Shown here: positions 7,174 to 13,749 of the stretch, piece after piece
Layout: each line of letters opens with the position of its first letter
Position numbering within the stretch: position 1 is the first letter of the stretch
NCBI GenBank assembly: GCA_023386885.1
Contig: JAEWIX010000092.1
Location: 1 to 30,226, forward strand
Direction: 5' to 3'
DNA: 30,226 nucleotides
Origin: Pseudomonadota bacterium
GTDB lineage: Bacteria; Pseudomonadota; Alphaproteobacteria; Rhizobiales; Xanthobacteraceae
Notes under the pieces: model-generated
Seen by the model: only the letters and a program-made list of their open reading frames with translations
What the model was told of the DNA's origin: nothing
Databases searched by the model: none
Position numbers and translations under genes: made by a program

Positions 7174-8790
7174 GTGCTGGTTGGTTTCGCACGCGTTTTC
7201 AAGTCGCTGACGTTGCCACGAGCCGGTTACGGCATCGGCCTGACGTCGCTGCTGCTTCTCGCCGGCGCCGGCTCGGTTCATGACGCCACCGCGTCGCGCG
7301 AAACCCGCACGCTGTCGTTCCACCACACCCATTCCGGCGAAGACCTCACCGTCACCTACAAGCGCAACGGCCGCTACGACGAGGCTGCGCTGAAGCAACT
7401 CAATCATTTCCTGCGCGACTGGCGTAACCAGGCGCAGACCACGATGGATCCCCACCTGTTCGACATTCTGTGGGAAGTCTATCGCGACGTTGACGGCAAA
7501 AAGCCGATCCAGATCATCTCCTCCTATCGCTCCCCCGCCACCAATGCCATGCTTCGCCGCCGCTCCGCCCACACCGGCGTCGCGCGCCACAGCCAGCATA
7601 TGCTCGGTCGCGCCATGGACTTCTTCATTCCCGGTGTGCCGCTGGAGCAGATCCGTTTCGCCGGGCTTCGCCTGCAACGCGGCGGCGTTGGCTTCTACCC
7701 GACCTCGGGATCGCCGTTCGTCCATCTCGACACCGGTCGCATCCGTCATTGGCCGCGCATGACCCACGATCAGCTCGTGCGTGTCTTCCCCAACGGCCGC
7801 ACCGTGCACGTGCCGTCCAACGGCAAACCGCTGCCGGGCTATCAACTGGCACTGGCCGACATTGAAAAGCGTGGCAATGGCGACAGCAGCTTCTCCTTCG
7901 AGAAGCCCAAAAACCTGTTCGCATCGCTCTTCAAGTCGAAATCCAACGACGAAGACGATGACGCGCGTTCGAACAACGCGCCTACTAGCAACGCCCCCGC
8001 CGCCAAGCCTGAGCCCGCTCCCGTCATAACTGCCGCGGTTGCCGTTCCGGCAGAGCCGGTGCCGCTGCCGCGCGCCAAGCCGGCGATCCCCGCCAGCTAT
8101 CAGGTCGCCTCGGCGGATAACGTTATCCCCGCGCCCGCGCCCGCCAAGCAGGAAGCGACGGCCAGCAACGAACCCAAATTCAGAACGCCGGCCGACATCA
8201 TCAATTCGCGCGGCTTCTGGGGCGACACGCCGCCGACCAAGCCGAAGCAGGCGACGCCGGCGCAGGTCGCCGCCATCAGCGCACGACAGGCATTGTCCGA
8301 CGCCGTCGATCCGCAGCCGACCGCCAGCATCGATCACGCCTTCCACGCCCTCGCTTTCGCGCCGGTGCCGTCCCCGATCGATCGCGCGCACATCGTCGCC
8401 GCGAGCGCGCCGATTCCGCGCCATCTGCGACCGCGCCACGCCAAGCACAATTCGATGTCCGTCAACGACGTGACCACCGTGGTGGCGAAGGGTCGTCAAG
8501 GTCGTGACGGCCGGATCACGGTATCAACACGGCTGGCGTCTGCCGCCAAGGGCGACACCGTCTGGATGCGCGCGATGATCCTGTCGCCGAGCGCGACCAC
8601 CGCGATGTCCTCGACCGTTTTTGGCGAGCCGGACATGACGGCGATGCGGGTTCATTTCGTGAAGCCGCAAACCACTATCGCGGCAAGTTTCTCCAGCGAT
8701 CCGCAGCCCGACATGATCTGCGACCGCTTCACCGGCACCGCTGTCGCCAGCCTGCCGACGGTCACATTCCAGACCGCCGCACTGCGCTAG
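7174..8790 (+). CDS. DUF882 / M15-family murein endopeptidase, MepK (YcbK)-like
   Basis: About 538 residues. An N-terminal hydrophobic segment (about 10-30) anchors or exports the protein. The DUF882/peptidase M15 domain spans about 38-195 and carries the zinc motif SQHMLGRAMDF (His142, Asp149) and a later VHLD (His184). Enzymes of this type cut peptide cross-links in peptidoglycan; E. coli MepK prefers 3-3 links. The middle (about 225-430) is Ala/Pro-rich and probably disordered. The last about 110 residues form a separate conserved-looking region of unknown role, making this protein much longer than the roughly 180-residue E. coli enzyme. The start is uncertain: GTG at 7174 has GGTGGG upstream, and GTG at 7162 is an in-frame alternative without one. 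It follows an L,D-transpeptidase gene, the ycbB-ycbK order. Confidence 0.87.
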   Translation: MLVGFARVFKSLTLPRAGYGIGLTSLLLLAGAGSVHDATASRETRTLSFHHTHSGEDLTVTYKRNGRYDEAALKQLNHFLRDWRNQAQTTMDPHLFDILWEVYRDVDGKKPIQIISSYRSPATNAMLRRRSAHTGVARHSQHMLGRAMDFFIPGVPLEQIRFAGLRLQRGGVGFYPTSGSPFVHLDTGRIRHWPRMTHDQLVRVFPNGRTVHVPSNGKPLPGYQLALADIEKRGNGDSSFSFEKPKNLFASLFKSKSNDEDDDARSNNAPTSNAPAAKPEPAPVITAAVAVPAEPVPLPRAKPAIPASYQVASADNVIPAPAPAKQEATASNEPKFRTPADIINSRGFWGDTPPTKPKQATPAQVAAISARQALSDAVDPQPTASIDHAFHALAFAPVPSPIDRAHIVAASAPIPRHLRPRHAKHNSMSVNDVTTVVAKGRQGRDGRITVSTRLASAAKGDTVWMRAMILSPSATTAMSSTVFGEPDMTAMRVHFVKPQTTIAASFSSDPQPDMICDRFTGTAVASLPTVTFQTAALR

Positions 8791-8868
8791 AATTTCCTGA
8801 AATCGACATCGTCAATACGCGGGCTTGACCCGCGCTGCCGTTCGACGTCTTTGGAAAAACGGATTGCC

Positions 8869-9138
8869 TCAGAGCATTCCCAGCGCCTGGAGATAGGTTT
8901 CCAGAATGGTTTCCTGCTCGGCGCGCTCGTTGGCGTCCTGCTTGCGCATCCGCACGATGGTGCGCAGCGCCTTGACGTCGTAGCCGTTGCCCTTGGCCTC
9001 GGCATAGACATCGCGAATGTCGTCCGAGATCGCCTTCTTTTCTTCTTCCAGCCGCTCGATGCGCTCGATGATGGCCTTGAGCTGATCCTTGGCAAAGCGG
9101 GTCGCGGGCTCGTCCTTGACGGCGGCAGCGGTGGCCAT
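8869..9138 (-). CDS. gapR: GapR-family DNA-binding protein (DUF2312)
   Basis: An 89-residue, highly charged, mostly helical protein with a coiled-coil segment RFAKDQLKAIIERIERLEEEKK starting near residue 14, split here as RFAKDQLKAIIERIER then LEEEKK, followed by DVYAEAKGNGYD and a C-terminal helix. This is the DUF2312/GapR family. Caulobacter GapR is a nucleoid-associated protein that binds overtwisted AT-rich DNA ahead of replication and transcription machinery and stimulates type II topoisomerases. An AGGAG site lies eight bases before the ATG. It is downstream of the DUF1244 gene on the same strand, separated by a minus-strand terminator-like hairpin, so it likely has its own promoter. 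Length and sequence are typical. Confidence 0.93.
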   Translation of the reverse strand: MATAAAVKDEPATRFAKDQLKAIIERIERLEEEKKAISDDIRDVYAEAKGNGYDVKALRTIVRMRKQDANERAEQETILETYLQALGML

Positions 9139-9263
9139 CGTGCACTCCTACTGAACTGAATATGAATCGGCGGAGGCCGGAAGCGCACCGCATTGCTGGA
9201 CGACACTCATGAGTAGCGCGCCTTTCGTCAAGGCGGCAGCCGGTTCATCCACAGCGGCCCCAC

Positions 9264-9294
9264 AGAAGAAAAACGGCGGCGCCCGCCACGCCGC
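9264..9294 (-). terminator. Rho-independent terminator of the DUF1244 gene
   Basis: Read on the minus strand, arms GCGGCG and CGCCGC (9289-9294 and 9276-9281) enclose a 7-base loop and are followed by CG and then a TTTTTCTTC tract (down to about 9264). It lies 15 bases beyond the DUF1244 stop codon. Confidence 0.7.
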
Positions 9295-9308
9295 TATTGT
9301 GTGTTGCC

Positions 9309-9611
9309 TCAATGGCCGCTTTGCGCCTTGGCCATGGCGGCGAGTTGCTCCGGCGTGGCGCTGCCTTGGTGCTTCGCCTTCCAGGCCTCATAAGGCATGC
9401 CGTAGACCGCCTCGCGGCTTTCGTCCTTGCTGAGCGCGACACCCCTGGCGTCGGCGGCATCCTTCATCCAGTTGGACAGGCAGTTGCGGCAGAACCCGGC
9501 GAGATTCATCAGGTCGATGTTCTGCACGTCGGTTCGCTCGCGAAGATGCGCCACCAGGCGGCGGAATACGGCAGCTTCCAGTTCTGTGGTGGTTTTGTCG
9601 TCGATCACCAT
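9309..9611 (-). CDS. DUF1244 family protein
   Basis: A 100-residue soluble protein of the DUF1244 family, widespread in alphaproteobacteria and without a known function. Visible features: N-terminal helix (TELEAAVFRRLVAHLRER), a central NLAGFCRNCLSNWM segment with two Cys spaced C-x2-C that could bind a metal or be redox-active, and a C-terminal YGMPYEAWKAKHQ motif. There is no signal peptide or membrane helix. It is followed by a terminator-like hairpin and then gapR on the same strand. Family recognition is from the whole-sequence pattern; I do not infer a biochemical role. Confidence 0.87.
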   Translation of the reverse strand: MVIDDKTTTELEAAVFRRLVAHLRERTDVQNIDLMNLAGFCRNCLSNWMKDAADARGVALSKDESREAVYGMPYEAWKAKHQGSATPEQLAAMAKAQSGH

Positions 9612-9832
9612 GATGCAACTCTCGTTCTGAAACCGGTGGCCCGATCACATTCAATCCACGGGAACGTTAACCCAAAATGGGGCCTGTCACGGATTTTTCC
9701 ACGTCGACATGTCAAAATCACCGGCACGCAACGCTCCGCACCGGCCATCGCGTGTGCCGGTCCAGTCACCATCGGTTGAGCCGGCCCTGTGGTGCGCGCC
9801 AAGCCGGCAATGATTTGATATAGCCTGAACGG

Positions 9833-10405
9833 ATGACCCGAGACGATTCTCCTCGCCGCCACCCGATCCGTCGCCGCCTGCGCGCGGCCATCCCGATCTG
9901 CGCGATGGTGTTCGCCATGTGCTGGTGGACCGCGCCGGCGCACGCGGATTTCCGGCTGTGCAACAACACCTCGAGCCGCGTCGGCATCGCCCTCGGCTAC
10001 AAGGATGCCGAGGGCTGGGTGACCGAGGGCTGGTGGAACGTGTCTTCGCGCAGTTGCGAAACCCTGCTACGAGGAACGCTGATCGCGCGCTACTACTACA
10101 TCTATGCTCTCGATTACGACCGCGGCGGCGAGTGGTCCGGCCAGGCCTTCATGTGCTCGCGCGACAAGGAATTCACCATCAGGGGAACGGAGAACTGTCT
10201 GGCGCGCGGCTTCGACCGCACCGGCTTTTTCGAAGTCGACACTGGCGAACAACGCTCATGGACCGTCCAATTGACCGAAGCCGGCCAACAGAATCCCAAC
10301 GGAGCCGCGCCCGGCCCGCTGCCGGGATTGCCGAACGCCCCGCACACCACGACGCCGGGAGCCCCCGGTCTGCCGCCGGCGAACCTGCCCGGAACCAAAC
10401 AATGA
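9833..10405 (+). CDS. DUF1036 family exported protein
   Basis: A 190-residue protein with a basic N-terminus, a hydrophobic signal segment (about 20-38) and a likely signal peptidase site at AHA/DF. The DUF1036 domain (about 40-145) contains CNNTSSRVGIALGY, EGWWNV and four Cys that could form two disulfides in the periplasm. The last about 40 residues are Pro/Gly/Ala-rich. The function of DUF1036 is not known. Its TGA overlaps the ATG of pyruvate kinase (ATGA), so the two are translationally coupled even though one is exported and the other cytosolic. The ribosome binding site is poor; an in-frame ATG at 9905 would truncate the signal peptide and is less likely. Confidence 0.88.
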   Translation: MTRDDSPRRHPIRRRLRAAIPICAMVFAMCWWTAPAHADFRLCNNTSSRVGIALGYKDAEGWVTEGWWNVSSRSCETLLRGTLIARYYYIYALDYDRGGEWSGQAFMCSRDKEFTIRGTENCLARGFDRTGFFEVDTGEQRSWTVQLTEAGQQNPNGAAPGPLPGLPNAPHTTTPGAPGLPPANLPGTKQ

Positions 10406-11838
10406 GACGGCTGCGCCGCATCAAGATCCTTGCCACCCTTGGCCCCGCCTCCTCCGACAGCACCATGATCCGGCGGCTGTTCGAGGCGGGCGCCGACGTC
10501 TTCCGCATCAACATGAGCCACACGCCGCATGACAAAATGCGCGAGTTGGTGGCCAACATTCGCAATGTCGAAGGCAGCTACGGCCGCCCGATCGGCATCC
10601 TCGTCGATCTTCAGGGCCCCAAGCTCCGCCTCGGCTCGTTCGCCGACGGCGCGATCCAGCTCAATAACGGCGCACGCTTCACGCTCGACTCCAGCAAGGA
10701 GCCGGGCGACGCAACGCGGGTCCAGCTTCCGCATCCGGAAATCCTCGCCGCGCTGAAACCCGGCCACGCCCTGCTGCTGGACGACGGCAAGGTGCGCCTG
10801 ATCGTCGAGGAAGCGACACCCGACCACGCCGTCACCCGCGTGGTGATCGGCGGCAGGATGTCGGATCGCAAGGGCGTCAGCCTGCCGGATACCGACCTGC
10901 CGACATCGGCGATGACGCCGAAGGATCGCGCCGACCTCGAAGCCGCGCTTGTTGCCGGCATCGACTGGGTGGCGCTGTCGTTCGTGCAGCGCGCCGATGA
11001 CGTGATCGAGGCCAAGAAACTGATCCGGGGCCGCGCATCTGTGATGGCCAAGATCGAGAAGCCGCAGGCCATCGAACGCCTCGCCGACATCATGGAGGTC
11101 TGCGACGCGCTGATGGTGGCGCGCGGCGATCTCGGCGTCGAACTACCGGTGGAGCGCGTGCCGAGCCTGCAGAAACAGATGACGCGCATGGCGCGCAAGG
11201 CGGGCAAGCCGGTGGTGGTGGCGACGCAGATGCTGGAATCGATGATCCAGTCGCCGGTGCCGACCCGCGCGGAAGTGTCCGACGTCGCCACCGCGGTCTA
11301 TGAAGGCGCCGACGCCATCATGCTCTCGGCGGAATCCGCCGCCGGAAAATTTCCGGTCGAAGCGGTCTCGACCATGAACCGCATCGGCGAGGAGGTTGAG
11401 CGCGACCCGACCTATCGCGGCGTGTTGACCGCGCAACGGCCGGAGCCGGAAGCGACGGTGGGCGACGCCATCGCCGACGCCGCGCGGCAGATCGCCGAGA
11501 CGCTCGAACTCTCCGCGATCATCTGCTGGACCAGTTCGGGCTCCACCGGCCTGCGCGTCGCGCGCGAGCGCCCGAAGCCGCCGGTGGTGGCGATCACACC
11601 GAGCCTCGCCACCGGCCGCAAGCTGTCGCTGGTGTGGGGCGTGCATTGCGTGGTCGCCGAAGACGCGCACGATCAGGACGACATGGTCGACCGCGCCGGC
11701 AGCATCGCCTTCCGCGATGGTTTCGCCAAGGCCGGCCAGCGCGTCATCATCGTCGCCGGCGTCCCACTCGGCACGCCGGGCGCGACCAACATGCTGCGCA
11801 TCGCCTATGTCGGGCCGAGCAGCGACATCGACGTCTGA
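10402..11838 (+). CDS. pyk: Pyruvate kinase
   Basis: A 478-residue glycolytic enzyme converting phosphoenolpyruvate and ADP to pyruvate and ATP in the cytosol. Motifs run in order: KILATLGPAS at the N-terminus, FRINMSH, VDLQGPKLRLG, the catalytic AKIEKPQAIERL, MVARGDLGVELP, and VATQMLESMI with PTRAEVSDVATAVYEGAD. The C-terminal domain (about 350-478) has the expected alpha/beta pattern with a TSSGSTGLRVARERP segment. Length is normal for bacteria. The ATG overlaps the stop of the DUF1036 gene by the ATGA arrangement, so expression depends at least partly on the upstream gene. The stop codon lies inside a short direct repeat (11830-11864). Confidence 0.97.
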   Translation: MRRLRRIKILATLGPASSDSTMIRRLFEAGADVFRINMSHTPHDKMRELVANIRNVEGSYGRPIGILVDLQGPKLRLGSFADGAIQLNNGARFTLDSSKEPGDATRVQLPHPEILAALKPGHALLLDDGKVRLIVEEATPDHAVTRVVIGGRMSDRKGVSLPDTDLPTSAMTPKDRADLEAALVAGIDWVALSFVQRADDVIEAKKLIRGRASVMAKIEKPQAIERLADIMEVCDALMVARGDLGVELPVERVPSLQKQMTRMARKAGKPVVVATQMLESMIQSPVPTRAEVSDVATAVYEGADAIMLSAESAAGKFPVEAVSTMNRIGEEVERDPTYRGVLTAQRPEPEATVGDAIADAARQIAETLELSAIICWTSSGSTGLRVARERPKPPVVAITPSLATGRKLSLVWGVHCVVAEDAHDQDDMVDRAGSIAFRDGFAKAGQRVIIVAGVPLGTPGATNMLRIAYVGPSSDIDV

Positions 11839-11864
11839 TACCTCCACTGACGTCCGATACCTCC
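11830..11864. repeat. Short tandem direct repeat spanning the pyk stop codon
   Basis: Two 16-base copies with period 19 at 11830-11845 and 11849-11864, differing at one base (GACGTCTGATACCTCC versus GACGTCCGATACCTCC). The first copy contains the TGA stop of pyk; the second has CGA in its place. It looks like a local duplication of the gene end. Confidence 0.75.
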
Positions 11865-12056
11865 GCGCCACGCATGGCTCCTCGCAGGATTGTAACGCTT
11901 GCGAAGGGCCCGCAGCAGGATCATGCTTTCGATTCTCCACGCGGCTTCGAACGCTGACCTCCTGTCCGGTTGTCCGCGCGAAGTTGGAGACGATGCCGAA
12001 CCATCAAGATTCGGATCGTTGGAAAATGGACTGCGCGTCCACCAAGGAGAACGACC

Positions 12057-13265
12057 ATGCTCGACAGACGTCGTCTGCTCGCGGGCACCACCGCGACCGT
12101 TGCCACCCTGGGTGCCGGATCCCTGCTCGGCTCGATCAGCGCTCTCGCCAAAACCGTCACATTGCCGTTCGAGAACGGCGAGCGGCCGATGGCGAAGTAT
12201 CCGCAGAAGCGGCCATTGATCCTGCAAACCAGCCGCCCGCCGCAACTGGAAACGCCGTTCTCCGTCTACAACGAAGGCGTCATCACGCCGAACGACGCCT
12301 TCTTCGTGCGCTATCATCTCGCCGACATTCCGCTCGAGATCGATCCCGCGAAATTCACCATCGAGGTGAAAGGCAAGGTCGACAAGCCGCTCAAGCTGTC
12401 GCTGGCCGACCTCAGGAAGATGCCGGCCAAGGAAATCGTCGCGGTGACACAATGCTCCGGCAACAGCCGCGGCTTCTCAACGCCGCGCGTCGCCGGCGGT
12501 CAGTCCGGCAACGGCGCCATGGGCAATGCGCGCTGGAAGGGCGTGCCGCTCAAGACCGTTCTGGAGAAGGCCGGCGTGCAGTCAGGCGCCAAGCAGGTGG
12601 TGTTCGGCGGCCTCGACGGCCCGGTGAGCGACAAGACGCCGGACTTCGCCAAGGCGCTCGACCTCGATCACGCCCGCGACGGCGAGGTGATGCTGGCCTA
12701 CGCGATGAACGGCACGGACCTGCCGATGCTCAACGGCTTCCCGGTGCGCCTCGTGGTGCCGGGCTATTACGGCACCTACTGGGTCAAGCACCTCAACGAA
12801 ATTACCGTCATCGATAGCGTCTACGACAATTTCTGGATGAAAACCGCCTATCGCATCCCCGACAACGACTGCAATTGCGTCGAGCCGGGCACGCCGCCAA
12901 AGTCCACCGTTCCGATCAACCGCTTCACGGTGCGCTCGTTCATCACCAACGTGCAGGACGGCGCCAAGGTGAAGGCCGGCGAGACGCGACTGAAAGGCAT
13001 CGCCTTTGACGGCGGCAAGGGCATCAAGGAGGTTGCGGTGTCGATCGACGGCGGCAAGACCTGGCTGCCGACCAAGCTCGGCAAGAACCTCGGCAACTAC
13101 TCGTTCCGCGAATGGCACACCACTGTCAAACTGCCGGCGGGCGCTCACGAGTTGAAGGTGCGCGCCACCAGCAACGACGGCAAGACGCAGCCGATGCAGG
13201 CGCTGTGGAATCCGGCCGGATATCTGCGCAACGTCGTCGAAACCGTCCGCGTCACAGCAGCCTGA
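12057..13265 (+). CDS. sorA: Sulfite dehydrogenase molybdopterin subunit (SorA-type)
   Basis: A 402-residue periplasmic enzyme of the sulfite oxidase family that oxidises sulfite to sulfate and passes electrons to cytochrome c. The N-terminus has a Tat signal (RRRLLAG then a hydrophobic stretch to about residue 32), as expected for a folded molybdenum protein. The Mo-binding Cys is Cys133 in VTQCSGNSRGF. The active-site Arg and His of SorA correspond to Arg85 and His87 in FFVRYHLADIP, and the conserved Tyr lies in GYYGTYWVKHL. The C-terminal about 110 residues form the immunoglobulin-like dimerisation domain (ISIDGGKTW-like segment). AAGGAG sits seven bases before the ATG. The next gene, 11 bp on, encodes a small c-type cytochrome, completing a SorAB pair. 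Confidence 0.93.
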   Translation: MLDRRRLLAGTTATVATLGAGSLLGSISALAKTVTLPFENGERPMAKYPQKRPLILQTSRPPQLETPFSVYNEGVITPNDAFFVRYHLADIPLEIDPAKFTIEVKGKVDKPLKLSLADLRKMPAKEIVAVTQCSGNSRGFSTPRVAGGQSGNGAMGNARWKGVPLKTVLEKAGVQSGAKQVVFGGLDGPVSDKTPDFAKALDLDHARDGEVMLAYAMNGTDLPMLNGFPVRLVVPGYYGTYWVKHLNEITVIDSVYDNFWMKTAYRIPDNDCNCVEPGTPPKSTVPINRFTVRSFITNVQDGAKVKAGETRLKGIAFDGGKGIKEVAVSIDGGKTWLPTKLGKNLGNYSFREWHTTVKLPAGAHELKVRATSNDGKTQPMQALWNPAGYLRNVVETVRVTAA

Positions 13266-13276
13266 GGAGAACGATC

Positions 13277-13600
13277 ATGACATCATCGATGCGCCTCGCT
13301 GCCGCCGCGTTCACGCTCGCAACCGCCATGGGCCTCGCTGCCGCGGCCCAAGCAAAGCCTGTGAAGATCACGCTGCCGGACGAAACCGCGGCCTTCAAGC
13401 CCGGCACCAACCGCGACGTGGTGATGAACAACTGCACGGCGTGCCACTCGTCGGACTACATCCAGACCCAGCCGCGCGGCCCGAAGTTCAAGAAGGATTT
13501 CTGGACCGCCGAGGTCAACAAGATGATCAAGGTCTACGGCGCGCCGATCGACGACGCCGATATTCCGAAGATCGTCGAATATCTGACGGAAAATTATTAG
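13277..13600 (+). CDS. sorB: Sulfite dehydrogenase cytochrome c subunit (SorB-type)
   Basis: A 107-residue protein with a Sec signal peptide (cleavage near AQA/KP, about residue 24) and a single haem-binding motif CTACH at residues 53-57. The mature protein is about 80 residues, the size of the SorB monohaem subunit. A Met in VNKMIKVYGAP is a candidate distal haem ligand. It starts 11 bp after sorA with the site GAGGAGAACGATC, nearly identical to that of sorA. It should accept electrons from the molybdenum cofactor of SorA in the periplasm and pass them to soluble cytochrome c. Confidence 0.92.
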   Translation: MTSSMRLAAAAFTLATAMGLAAAAQAKPVKITLPDETAAFKPGTNRDVVMNNCTACHSSDYIQTQPRGPKFKKDFWTAEVNKMIKVYGAPIDDADIPKIVEYLTENY

Positions 13601-13624
13601 GGCTTGTTGTAGTCAGCACCATCC

Positions 13625-13707
13625 GGATGGCCGGGCTCGTCCCGGCCATCCACGCCTTTGAACTCGCGTGGCTTTCAAGACGTGGATGCCCGGCACAAGG
13701 CCGGGCA
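13625..13707. repeat. REP-like composite palindrome between sorB and the MscS-type gene
   Basis: Two hairpins with 5-base loops: arms GGATGGCCGGG (13625-13635) and CCCGGCCATCC (13641-13651), perfect over 11 bp; and TGCCCGGC (13687-13694) and GCCGGGCA (13700-13707), perfect over 8 bp. A longer-range dyad joins them: CATCCACG (13647-13654) with CGTGGATG (13681-13688), enclosing TTGAA (13658-13662) and TTCAA (13674-13678). It lies between two convergent genes and could end transcription from both, but I recall near-identical elements scattered through Bradyrhizobium-type genomes. Confidence 0.7.
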
Positions 13708-13749
13708 CGACCCCGGAGAGATCGGTGTAAACCGTCTTGCGTAAGACCC

